This document shows, piece by piece, positions 1-12,500 of a stretch of 64,000 nt of DNA (position 1 is the first letter of the stretch; each line of letters starts with the position of its first letter). Both the position numbers and the translations under genes were made by a program. The notes below the pieces were generated by a model that worked only from the letters and a program-made list of their open reading frames with translations, made no database searches and was not told the origin of the DNA. The stretch covers positions 14,969,955 through 15,033,954 of the forward strand of contig NC_054713.1 of the NCBI RefSeq assembly GCF_016097555.1, read 5' to 3'. The stretch comes from Gigantopelta aegis (Eukaryota > Mollusca > Gastropoda > Neomphalida > Peltospiridae).

Positions 1-536
1 TTTATAAAAGTTTGTGTTTTGTTGAGTAATTTACAGATGATACACTTAATTTGTTATGTTATTTCCATTAACTTTATAGGTAAAACAAATCACTTTAATG
101 TTGATATTAATATCTAAATGAGGCCCATATGTGTAACTTGTTTCAATGTTGGCTTTTGTCAATTTATCGATAACTTACATTTGCAAAACACATTCTCTAC
201 TCCCACTAAAGATGCCATAGGATGAAAATAAAGAAAACAAACATAATTACATAATAAAAATAAATATGACCAACTATGCATGGATGTTAAAAATGGCTGC
301 ATAATATTATGCATAAATGTTTGTTTTTAACTGAACACAAACTTTGGAATGTAGATTAAAAGTTGCTACTAGTGCAACACAACATACAGAAATATATTAA
401 ATACAACACAAATATACAGAAATATATTAAATACAACACAAATATTAGAAATATGTTAAGAGTAAGAATTTAGCACAGTTGGTATATCCTACACTATTTG
501 GTAGCAATACAGTTTCTAAAAATTATTTCCCTGATG
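1..536. other. AT-rich DNA, no gene seen
   Basis: No coding or RNA signal. A 30-bp direct duplication (atacagaaatatattaaata...) sits at about 385-445. Confidence 0.6.
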
Positions 537-1668
537 TATACTGAAAGGTATAAATAATGCAATGGGTATTTCACTGATATTTATTAAAAGAAATGTCATA
601 TATATATTATGCATGCCAACAAATGAGATACTGGTAACAACTGTAAGAGAAAGAAGATCTCGTTCAGGTAAACAAAATCAAATAAACGTGTTTGAAACAA
701 AAAAACTTCACAACTTGGGGGGGTGGGGGGTTGCAATAAAACCAATTTTTTTCAGCATTACTTATCATGGAATATTAAAAAAGGGCAGGAAATCAAAATA
801 ATGGTTCCTTTCATGGGGAGACCAGTGCATACCACAGGTATCCCCAAACATTAACATCAGATACATGTATGTTATAGTAACGTTATATAACTCTTAATAT
901 ATAGAGGATTATTCACGAGTATTTTTCAATATGGAAAATATCAACCGAGTCTATGTTAATTGGTATTTGTCGAGGCTCTGCCGAGACAAATACCAATTAA
1001 CTGGATGAGGTTGATATTTTACTTATTAAAAAACACGAGTAGCGAATTCTATTTATCCTATAACACTTCTAAAATAAAATTTTAGTAAAAAAAATTGTAA
1101 ATCACAGTACTAAAGTCGCCGCCATCGATAATATGACGTCATCACGATTAACAGATTAGTTTGACGTCACGCATTTTAAACAAATCTTTGAAAACGTTAC
1201 GCTCAGGTACACGGGTCTTGTTGGCTTGTAAGCAAATGACCCATCCACAGCAACACATTACCTAGAGACCTTGCAAATTTGCATACCATTATTAACCAGG
1301 TTAATAAAGTAAATTATCACATGAATTTATGACATGGATATCATGGGTAAGTTATAGGATAAATGTAACTATAGTACACGTATTTGTATTAGGGGTTTCT
1401 GTTTGGGGGTACCTGTTGTGCAGACAAAGCATGTGCATAAAGATTTTCATATGCAATGCTGTACTGGCTTTGCAATAAACACTAAGTTATGATTTTAGCT
1501 TCAAAGGCATTTTATTCCATTTTTTCCCCCACAATTTAAAAAAAAATCCTCTTTCACTTATTATTGTTACCAATATGTCACTTTGTCCATATGTTTCATA
1601 TATATGATATGACTTTTCTTAAGAAAATATTCAGTGAAATACCCATTGCGTTATTTATGTCTCTTAGT
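537..1668. repeat. fold-back element with ~125-bp inverted arms and a nested hairpin repeat
   Basis: The left arm (about 537-660, containing gcaatgggtatttcactga) reappears inverted at about 1540-1668 (tcagtgaaatacccattgc). Between the arms lies a second repeat, about 893-1380, with its own 17-bp perfect stem (ttaattggtatttgtc at 956, inverted to end at 1001). Both look like non-autonomous DNA transposons; no protein coding. Confidence 0.65.
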
Positions 1669-2955
1669 ATATGTTTTTGTGTGTAAAATTAAGGCAAACT
1701 AATGTTTAATAGAACAAGGATTTAAGGCCTCACAAAAATGATTTAAAAGAAAATATTTACAAACTAAAAAATAAAATATTCTCAAAATGTTTATAGATTC
1801 ATTGAAAAACAAAATATGAAATTTTAGCAGTATAATCATTTCCCGGGTGAGACCTGTATTTTTGTTATACAATGTTGTTTAGAATATAGTGTTATTATCT
1901 GATCAGAAATATCCCTGTGTGACAAAGATTATATTGCTGAATCTCAAAGTTCAACCCTAGGGGACTTCAAAATCATCTGTTACAAGTTTCAAAAAGTGTC
2001 CATTATAGTCACAATCTTCAATTTAAAATAGCAGCAATATATAACTATGAATTATGGTGTTTTGTATATTAGTATAACAGACCAGAATTTAGTAGTAATT
2101 TCTGTCAATGTGTATATCTCATCATTCGAAACAAAAAATCACCCAAAGACAACCCTTGTATTTTTTAGCCAGCTAAAATACAGTTGTTTTGGAAAAACTG
2201 TTCCTACGAAACATCGAAAGTTGGTGAGATATATGAAATAACAGTTGATACTTCGTGGGCCAATTTTTACTAATAAATTTGTGGTTTAGTCATTTTTATA
2301 AATGTATATGTTGGTAATTATAAGTTCACAAATATTATTTATTGCTAATAAAAGCAACAAAACATAATACAAAATACCAGTTTGTGGTATGATTTATGTT
2401 TATATAAATTTTGTGATGTTTGTTTTTGTTATGATGATAATGCTAAATTAATAGAATTATAATTGAAAAATTATGTAGAACAGTTTTCATCATTCATCGG
2501 GGCTTATTTTTTTAATAAAATAAGTATGTATTATCAAAACAAGAGAATATACAACCATACTGCTTGTACTTGACAAAATTATTTGATAAGAAAGTTACCA
2601 AAATATTCAACAACTGAGAAAGATTTTTAACTTTACTAAAATTAAATCCATGTTCATAAAACCTTCAATTTAAAATTCTGGCTCAAATTAAGAGAATAAT
2701 TATTATGGTAGACTTTTGCACCACACTATACAAAAGTTTTATAACATGAGTCAAAAAAAAAAAAATAGTATTACCCGGTAATCTTAATAATTAAAAAAAT
2801 ATATTTAAAAAAATAATAAATGAAAAAAAAAAAAAAAAAAAAACACAAAAGAAGAAGAAGAAAAGGAAGAACGTATACCTTTTCTGATTTCCAACTTTCT
2901 ATAATAATACCTTAAAGATGACTAAAGTCTAAAGAGGTAAAATTCAACAGACTAA
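1669..2955. other. AT-rich DNA, no gene seen
   Basis: No conserved protein or repeat family recognised; includes an A-rich run at 2822-2843. Confidence 0.5.
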
Positions 2956-3194
2956 CAAACACTGTCACGGATAGAGTAACAACAATATATTATATGACAT
3001 GCATTAACTACAATATACATTGTCACGGATAGAGTAACAACAATATATTATATGACATGCATTAACTACAATATATATTGTCACGGATACAGTAACAACA
3101 ATATATTATATGACATGCATTAACTACAATATACATTGTCACGGATAGAGTAACAACAATATATTATATGACATGCATTAACTACAATAAACAT
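2955..3194. repeat. 58-bp tandem repeat, four copies
   Basis: Units begin tgtcacggata at 2963, 3021, 3079 and 3137, an exact 58-bp period with only a few differences between copies, ending in ..gcattaactacaata. Confidence 0.9.
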
Positions 3195-3354
3195 TTCATA
3201 TACTATGGTTAACAGTCTTAAAATACATACCCTACACAAATCCAAACTACCATAGGAAATCTTTCTAGTCTTTAATTTAGGTTTATTGTCTTAGTTTCTT
3301 GTTTGTTTGCCATTGTCATTTGTTTTTAAAAATTAAATATTGAATTGAATATTA

Positions 3355-3575
3355 CAGTCCTTCCCAGCCTACATAAACATTGTTTGGGTTTTTAAAAATA
3401 ATTTCAGTTTGATTTGACGTAAAATGAAAAGTAAAAGTGTTTTGGAAATAACAAAACCCCCACTATTTTTGTGTGCAAGCTACAAAACAATCAGCTCAGA
3501 AATAAATAACTTGTAGTAAATTCCATTGTATGAAAAAAGGTGTTCCCTGAAGGACAGACTATAAGTAACATATTT
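3355..3575. repeat. MITE-like repeat, relative of the 54646-55240 repeat
   Basis: cagtccttcccagcctac, tcagctcagaaataaataac and tatgaaaaaaggtgttccct match the repeat at 54646-55035, partly in the opposite order, which shows a dispersed family. Confidence 0.5.
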
Positions 3576-3970
3576 TTTTCCTATTTCTGTTTTTCTTAAT
3601 CTATAAAATAAGTTTTAATTTTGGTGATTGGGTGGGGGGGGGGGGGGGGGTTCTTCTTTTCTTCCTTTTCCTTTGCTGTTTCATTTAAAGATACAATACA
3701 TGTAGTTGGAATAAGCATATTTTCTTTTAATCTAAAAGAAACCAAATTTAAGTTTTAAAATGAGGACCTTGTTTATCAATAACATCAGTAAAAGACAATT
3801 CTGGAATACAGGAAAATGGTTTGGGTTTTTTTTCTGAGGGGGTTTGGGGTGTATTCTTTATTTATAAACTAGATTAAAAAGTAAAAAAAATAATTGCAAT
3901 ATAACAAAAAAAAATATATATATGTAAATAAACAATACTCCAGCTCTGTTGCAAAAACAACAAAACAGTT

Positions 3971-4080
3971 AGGGCCGAAATTACAAAGCCTGTTCATGTC
4001 TTTACACGCGTGTTACTACATAAATGTACAATGCTAAACGCATGTGTTTAAAGAAAAACACACTTCGTAATTTTGGCCCT
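3971..4080. mobile_element. 110-bp MITE, agggccgaaattac family
   Basis: Terminal inverted repeats agggccgaaattac / gtaattttggccct bound a 110-bp element with inner inverted repeats (acacgcgtgtt, acgcatgtgtttaa). A relative split by a SINE lies at 35621-36122. Confidence 0.75.
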
Positions 4081-4359
4081 TATTGTTTATGTAATGGACA
4101 ATGCTGGTTTAAATTAAAGAAGAGAACATTTCCACTGGTAGTTTGGACTGAGTTTTCGTAACAAACGTTAAACGCTTTACAATCTATAACAAAAGATCAC
4201 AGCTTTCATGCTGACTTGGATTCAGCCAAGAGGACAGAATATCTACACAAGTCTGTTTGGTTTCATACAAGAAATGGCAGTCAGTGGTTTCACGTGTTAT
4301 TATCACAAAAACACTTCACAATAATTACTATGGTCAGTCTTAATAATGTTCCAGAAATC

Positions 4360-4406
4360 ATTAGAGAGGAGAGGGAGAGGGAGAGGGAGAGGGAGAGGGA
4401 GAGGGA

Positions 4407-4500
<94 letters not shown>

Positions 4501-4690
4501 CAGACAGAGAGAGAGGGGGAAGAGAGAGAGGATGAGAGGGGGGAAGAGAGAGGGGGAAGAAAGGGAGAAAAGGAGAGAGAGGGAGAGAGAGAGAGGAAGA
4601 GATAGAAAGAGATAGAGAGACAGAGAGAGAGGGGAGTGGGAGACAGACAGAGAGAGAGGGGGATGAGAGATAGAGGGAGGAGAGACAGTT
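4360..4690. repeat. (GA)n / (GGGAGA)n microsatellite
   Basis: Six or so GGGAGA hexamers, a long pure GA run to about 4498, then degenerate GA-rich DNA. Long open frames here are artefacts of the dinucleotide repeat. Confidence 0.95.
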
Positions 4691-5599
4691 TGAAAGAGAC
4701 TGGACAAATATTCATGGACACTGTAAGAGTAAGAAAGATATATAAAATTATTACTTTGTATCTCCTTTTTTTCCTCCATTTGAAAAAAACCAACCAGATA
4801 TTTATTTTAAGGGTGTTCCCATTCCATTCAACTAATAATTTCTGGAACATTACAACATGACAAAACTTTGGGTTGTTTTGCAATTACATTTTAGTACGGG
4901 GAGCATGATGGTTATTTTACACTGGTTATATACTGAATTATTGAATGTTTAACTACACCCGATCACAAACTGGTTATATTGTGCATAATTATGTACAAAC
5001 TGTCGTTTGATTTGTAACACTTCATAAAAAACCCACACAACAGATTTCAAAATGAGAGAAAAAAAACATTCATTTTGAAATTTATTCATAGTAGCCTAAA
5101 TTATGCATAAATAGAGTTATTTTGACGCCCAATTTAAAAAAAGTCAACTGTCTGTTAGTTCATATTCTGGTTTACAGAAAATTAGTGTCTTGATTCATTA
5201 AAAAACATTTTTAATTTAATAAACAATTCACTAATTTTAATAAATGTTTAACAATTTTTAATAAATGATTCACTAATTTATTCATTTTTAAATATCATTT
5301 AGTTTCATTCAATTATTGTTACCACTGGTCTATTCACAGTTATCTCCCTTCACAACATAAAGCACTTACCACAATGTATGTATATATAGTTTTAGTTTCT
5401 TTTAAAAATATCACAATTCATTCACCTTTAATTCACTTGTGCATATAAATAACTGTTACCAACTGTTATTATTTAAGTTTTGTTAATTCCAAGAAAGGTT
5501 CTCCACAACTATCCTGTATCTCTCTTTTTAAGCACTTTTTCTTTTTTTTCTAATCACCTTTAATCCACATAAATGCATAAGTACCTTGAACACCATCCG

Positions 5600-6310
5600 T
5601 ATCTGTCTCAATCGATACCACCAACATTTGTCAGAGGTTGATGACCAGGATGGGCATACTTGAACCTTCGGTGGATATAGGCACGAAAATAAGACTTTTG
5701 GTTGGTTGGCTCAGAATCACTCGTGTCCATTCTACAGAAGTCAGAGGTTGTACCCACAACAGGCGTGCTTGAACAGGTTTTTGATGGAGGGTAAGCAGGC
5801 CAAAAATGAGCCATACCCATCTCCGGCAAATCCTGTAATAAGCATTTTCCAAACTTGACTTCGATATGTCCTAGAATAGAAGTCAGAGGTTGTACCCACA
5901 ACAGGCGTGCTTGAACAGGTTTTTGATGGAGGGTAAGCAGGCCAAAAATGAGCCATACCCATCTCTGACATATCCTGTAGTTGAGCACTTTCCAAACTTG
6001 TCTTCGATATGTCCTAGAATAGAAGTCAGAGGTTGTACCCACAACAGGCGTGCTTGAACAGGTTTTTGATGGAGGGTAAGCAGGCCAAAATGAGCCATAC
6101 CCATCTTTGACATATCCTGTAATTGAGCACTTTCTAAACTTGTCCTCAATATATATCCTAGAATAGAAGTCTGAGGTTGTACCCACAACAGGCGTGCTTG
6201 AACAGTTTTTTTGATGGATGGTAAGCTGGTCAAAAAATTATTCAAACCAATCTCCGACAAATATGGTACTGATAAGCACTTTCCAAAGCTGTTCTCGAAT
6301 ATCTGAATAT
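5600..6310 (-). repeat. ~142-bp tandem repeat downstream of the FAM181-like stop codon
   Basis: Four units with starts near 5738, 5880, 6023 and 6167 (period 142-144), each containing cccacaacaggcgtgcttga and a 'gccaaaaatgagccataccc' segment, plus weaker edge copies. It lies 14-700 bases past the stop codon, so it is probably within or just beyond the 3' UTR. Open frames run through in several phases because the unit length is not a multiple of three; I do not read it as coding. Confidence 0.8.
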
Positions 6311-6323
6311 TTTCCACTTAGAT

Positions 6324-6585
6324 TCATATGTGCATAACTAACTCAGACAACATCTGTGCATAGTTCGTGTCCGTGCTGAGTGAGGGCAACGTTACGGACT
6401 TACCGCCGTCGCCCTTCACGGTTATCACTTGTAACGACGTATTGCCGTATATGGGGTTCCGACCGTTTTCTAACGACAACTGAGGAAAGAGTTTTTGTGA
6501 AACTGCGTCTACCAAGTATGGGTCATCTGTTCCTATCAAACCGACCAAGTTGTTAGGATTCTTAGGATGAAGAGCTTTCTTCGGC
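6324..6585 (-). CDS. FAM181-like gene, exon 4 (C-terminus and stop)
   Basis: After a pyrimidine-rich acceptor (gttttctttttcag) the exon reads PKKALHPKNPNNLVGLIGTD onward and ends LSELVMHI-stop (TGA at 6324-6326). It supplies the P-K-K that completes the GRPKK basic motif. The rest (242-324) is of mixed composition with no transmembrane segment and no domain I recognise. A 142-bp tandem repeat begins just downstream. Confidence 0.8.
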
Positions 6586-9500
6586 CTGAAAAAGAAAACA
6601 AACAAAAAAAGTTTAAGAGCTCAATAATAAATGTACTCTTGTTACCAACATTTTACTGCACAAATTTACAAATCTAATTGATACAAGTATTGCTTATATA
6701 GCTAATTGGTCTTTTCGTGGTCTTGCTTTGACATGTGATTTTGACATCGTGTGTATTGATGCATACGGTCGCTGTCTACTCTGGCACTTCACGCTATAGA
6801 ACTTTGCATTATGTAATCTAGTGGGAAGACATATTACAAGTCAGAGGTGTTATTAGGACTAAATTGGATAGTTTTATATATGGCAACACTGAATGTCAAT
6901 ACACAGCCATGGTAGCTTGAATTTTGTTTATGCTTTGAAAATAACGATATCCTGGGAGAAATGTTTTTCCCACAGGAGACTTGATCAAATACCGGGAGTC
7001 TCCCGTGGAATTCGGGAGGGTTGACAAATCTGCTCAGTATGTATATACTAAAGGTGAGGTCACACAATATGAGTGCTTTGTACGAGAATAGCTGCTTGCA
7101 ACAAGACAAACATTATGACTTCATCAGTTGCTATTCAATCAGCTCTTTATGAATGAGGTGTCACCTTAATACCAGGAAGGAACTGTTTTATTTAACGACG
7201 CACTCAACCCCTTTTATTTACGGTTATATCGCGTCGGACATACTGTTAAGGACCACACAGATATTGAAGAAGGAAACCCGCTGTCGACACTTCATGGACA
7301 TTCTTTTCAATTAGCATCAAGGGATCTTTTATATGCACCACCCATAGACAGGATAGCACATACCACGGTCTTTGATGTACCACTGGTACTACCAGTCGCA
7401 GTGCACTGTCGGGAGTGAGAAATAGCTCAATGGGCCCACCAACGGGGATGGATCCCAAACAGACCGCGCATCAAGCGAGCGCTTTACCACTGGGTTATGT
7501 CCAGTCCCTGGCTCATATGAACCCTGACACTATAATTTAAATATTAACATTCTCACCTTCCTCGTTTGAGATGCTGACTCGTCAACTTCTTGTCGTCCAC
7601 AACGTCGAAGAGTTGAAAGAGTAAATCTGTGTTGGCCACTGTCACCTTTCTGTCCGGACAGCGGGGCGGTCTCTTGGTTACCTCCCTTTCTTCCCGTTCT
7701 TCAGGCGGCGTTACCGGTCTTATCTCTGAAACAGAGAAAAGGAAAATGTACCCATAAGCTCAGAACTATAATTGTTTTAAGATTGATAACATCAGATTTC
7801 TCCTCCCTCCCTCCCTCCCTCCCTCTCTCTCTCTCCCTCCCTCCCTTCCTTCTCTCTTTCCCCTCTTCCCTCTCTCTCTCCCTCCCTCAACCAGGTTTTT
7901 AAAATAACCATCTGTTAAGATATCAAACAGCTTTTTTTTCTTTTTTTTCTTTTTTAACATGCCAGTGTCCTTAAAACAAACATTCCTTTCCTTTCTTTTA
8001 TTGCACTGCTCACTCGCAATGATACACTGGAATGCTACATTGTTCTTTATTGATCTGACATGTCATGAAGCCTGCTCGATCGTTTATCAATTATTTAGTC
8101 AAAGGCATTCCGATTATGTTAACCAGACATCATGTGATGGTAACAGTAAAAAGAAAATCAATGCATAGATCAGAAAGCACTATCATGTTCGCTAACATCA
8201 GGAGTATTCCATGTGTCATGGGACTGTTATAGAGATAATATTAACAGGGCTTGAGATCTAATTAATTTGGGGACAACAGGAAATTTTGTCTTTTTTGAGT
8301 GCATGAAGCTTGTTTTACCTGTCATTAAAGGCATAGACCGTACATGTAGTTTTAACCCGAAAAAAAAAGGACACTAAGTTTAGTTAATTTACAAACCTGT
8401 AACTCATTTGGATAAAGTTACAATAGAAAGAAAGAAAGAAATGTTTTATTTAACGACGCACTCAACACATTTTATTTACGGTTATATGGCGTCGGACATA
8501 TGGTTAAGGACCACACAGATTTTGAGAGGAAACCCGCTGTCGCCACTACATGGGCTACTCTTTCCGATTAGCAGCAAGGGATCTTTTATTTGCGCTTCCC
8601 ACAGGCACAAACCATGGCCTTTGTTGAACCAGTTATGGATCACTGGTCGGTGCAAGTGGTTTACACCTACCCATTGAGCCTTGCGGAGCACTCACTCAAG
8701 GTTTGGAGTCTGTATCTGGATTAAAAATCCCATGCCTCGACTGGGATCCAAACCCATTACCTACCAGCCTGTAGACCGATGGCCTAACAACCACAACGCC
8801 ACTGAGGCCAGTCAAGTTACAATAGAGTCTAAGAAGAGTCTGTGATGTTAAAACAGGAAATATCCTTAAAAATAGACTAGAACTCTATTCAATAAACCGC
8901 TACTTCTCAGACGCACATTTGTTTTTAAAAATATGAAAAATGCTATTTGTGGTACTACCAAACACCAGGATGACCAGAAACACTTCGGTTCTACGGAAAT
9001 GGATAATCTAAAGAATAAAATATAAGTAATGTTTGATTTCAGTGATCACAGCTGCTGGAGAGTTGTCAATATTCACAAATGCATTAAAAAAATAAAAAGT
9101 TATTTTAATGTAATTAAACATAACATTTCAGTGGTTTTGAAGTGAAATATTTTCAGGTCAGCATGTCTGTACTTAATTTGGGTGTGATTATTTTGAGGTC
9201 AGCATGTCTGTACTTAATTTGGCTGTGATTATTTTGAGGTCAGCATGTCTGTACTTAATTTGGCTGTGATTATTTTGAGGTCAGCATGTCTGTACTTAAT
9301 TTGGGTGTGATTATTTTGAGGTCAGCATGTCTGTACTTAATTTGGGTGTGATTATTTTGAGGTCAGCATGTCTGTACTTAATTTGGGTGTGATTATTTTG
9401 AGGTCAGCATGTCTGTACTTAATTTGGGTGTGATTATTTTGAGGTCAGCATGTCTGTACTTAATTTGGGTGTGATTATTTTGAGGTCAGCATGTCTGTAC

Positions 9501-12500
9501 TTAATTTGGGTGTGATTATTTTGAGGTCAGCATGTCTGTACTTAATTTGGGTGTGATTATTTTGAGGTCAGCATGTCTGTACTTAATTTGGGTGTGATTA
9601 TTTTGAGGTCAGCATGTCTGTACTTAATTTGGCTGTGATTATTTTGAGGTCAGCATGTCCGTACTTAATTTGGCTGTGATTATTTTGGCCACAATGTCTA
9701 TCACCTCGACTCTGATGCAATCTAAAGCCCTGACTAACATCAATTTTGTTTTGTCATAGGACAATTTAGGTCATACACTGTATAATTTATTTTATATCTA
9801 CAACCTACTATAATGCACTTTTGACTACAAGATGTATACAGTATTAAAGGGACATTCCTGAGTTCGCTGCAATTTTTAAGATGTTATTGATTAACAGAGA
9901 CTTTCTGACGACTAATTACATATCAAATATATTTTTCTGCAAAAAATATTAGTGGCTGTATATTAAACGTGTTTCTGATCGTTCTAATATTTGTACTAGG
10001 TTAAATTTCATTTTATTTCCTAAAAAGGATTTGTTTTCGTACGTACAAAATTATTTGAACAAGAAAATATATTTAATATGTAAGTTTAATCATAGAAATA
10101 TTTTATTAGTCGGAAACATCTTACAATGCAGCAAACTCGGGAATGTCCCTTTTATATCCCATGCCAAAATTCCTAATATAATGTTACAGTTTGTTTTGTT
10201 TAACGACACCACCAGAGCACATTGATTCATTAATCATCAGCTATTGGATGTCAAACATTTAGTAATTTTGACATTTAGTCTTACAGAGAAAACCTGCTAC
10301 ATTTTTCCATTAGTAGCAAGGTATTTGTTATATGCACCATCCCACAGACAGGACAGCACGTACCACTGTCATTGACATAACAGTCATGGTGCACTGGCTA
10401 GAATGAGAAATAGCCCAATGGGCCCACTGACGAGGATCGATCCTAGACTGACCACGTATCAAGCAAATGCTTTACAACTGCGCTAAGTCCCGCCCCATGT
10501 ATAATAAAAGACATGACTGTATTCTTATGAAAAATTCCTTTCGGTGGCGTCGTGGTTAGGCCATCGGTCTACAGGCTGGTAGGTACTGGGTTCGGATCCC
10601 AGTCGAGGCATGGGATTTTTTAATCCAGATACCGACTCCAAATCCTGAGTGAGTGCTCCGCAAGGCTCAATGGGTAGGTGTAAACCACTTGCACCGACCA
10701 GTGATCCATAACTGGTTCAACAAAGGCAATGGTTTGTGCTATCCTGCCTGTGGGAAGAGCAACTAAAAGATCCCTTGCTGCCTGTCGTAAAAGACTAGCC
10801 TATGTGGCGACAGCAGGTTTTCTCTAAAAAAAACAGTGTCAGAATGACCATATGTTTGACGTCCAATAGCCGATGATAAGATAAAAAATCAATGTGCTTA
10901 GTGGCGTTGTTAAATAAAAATATTTTTACTCTTTTTTTGTTTCTTATGAAAAATTCCTTTCAGAATGCTAGCATTACAATGGTATGCTGAATTTGATTTT
11001 ATCATCTTCTAGGCTAAATTATCCAGATGACGATATTTAAAGGACATTAACTCTACGTAGATCACACTAACAATACATGAAAAAAAAACCTAAAAAAACA
11101 ACACTTGTTATTCTGTTCTCCTTGGATACAATTCACCACTGAAAACAAATGTCAATATCCGAGCTTATGACCATAAACAAATTTAACGACTGATACACTT
11201 AATGCACGCATGCTATGTACAGTATGGTGCTCTGCCAAAAGCTATGAATGAAATCATGCACCCAATACCAATCTAGATTGTGAACCGACTTGTAACATTG
11301 GCGACATTATCTTATAAACATGTGTCGTGTCACCATAGAGCATTCCATTCAACAAGTGGGACAGAAATAATGGCGCCACATACAGATCCATTTATATACC
11401 TCGTGTCGGTGTTTGACTACCATTAAAGCCTGCTTTTGAGTGTTTGCCATATCATAAATACAATACCATATATTTATAAAGGTAATGTTAACCAGAGCAG
11501 AAAAAAGCAAGCTGTAGCATGCTTACCGTACACGTGACTCAAATAAACAGCTGCCAATTTAAAGGTTAATTTTATTAGAAGAACTTCCTTGGTGACGACT
11601 ATTTTTGAATGAACTTGTGAACTTATATTTAAAAGTCATAAATAGAGATTATAAATAGTTATATTAGGGATGGGACAATGTTTAAAAAAAAAAAGTTCAA
11701 TTTGATTTTCAATATAATTATTTGATCCACGGTTCAATTTATTCACAATACTTTCTACAAGAACACCAGCTATCACACATACTTTTTAATAAACTATTAT
11801 AAGAGCAATAAATTAAATTTTTAATGGTCACTTGTAATCTAATTGTAAATAAATGTATAATTAAAAGAAAAATTACAGGACAAAACTATGCAGTATGTAT
11901 TTTTATATTCATATATAAAAACTATATGGTACTGAGCAAAATAATTTTGGCTAAAATATTTTCATTATCGCTAATAAAAATCCCATTTGACAAATGTTTT
12001 CTTTACGGGTCTTTTTTTATCCAGGGTGAGCCCTGCTTGTATGTCTTGACTAGAAAACAACAATATAACTTTTACCGTTTTATCACACCATGCAGGGCCA
12101 TAGCTAGGCTTTTTTTTTTTTGCTTTTTTTGGGGGGGGGTAGGGGGAGGGGGGGTGCAGATGAATTCTGTGCATACCTAAAATGCTTCAGTTAAGAAGAG
12201 ATTTTTCCATTATTTTTACCAGATTTTTTTAGCAGGTCAACTGTCCAGAACAGTGTGTTAGTTGTTAATTGTTAATGGTTAGTGAGAGAAAGAAAGAAAG
12301 AAATGTTTTATTTAACTCAATTCATTGTATTTAAGGTTATATGGCGTCAGACATATGGTTAAGAACTACACAGATATTGAGAGAGGAAATCCGCTGTCAC
12401 CACTTCATGGGCTACTCTTTTCGATTAGCAGCAAGGGATCTTTTATATGCACCATCCCGCAGACAGGGTAGTACATATCACGGTGTTTGATATATCAGTC

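Noticed and set aside
4216-4883. Long Arg/Glu and Ser/Leu-rich open frames on both strands
   Set aside because: They are translations of a (GA)n/(GGGAGA)n microsatellite, open in several frames at once.
5608-6317. Open frames up to 190 residues with repeated 'GTTSDFYSR' blocks
   Set aside because: They come from a 142-144-bp tandem repeat, are open in several phases and follow a genuine stop codon; the repeat length breaks the frame between units.
10543-10620. Possible tRNA gene in the type C head
   Set aside because: It belongs to a SINE with target duplication and poly-T end.
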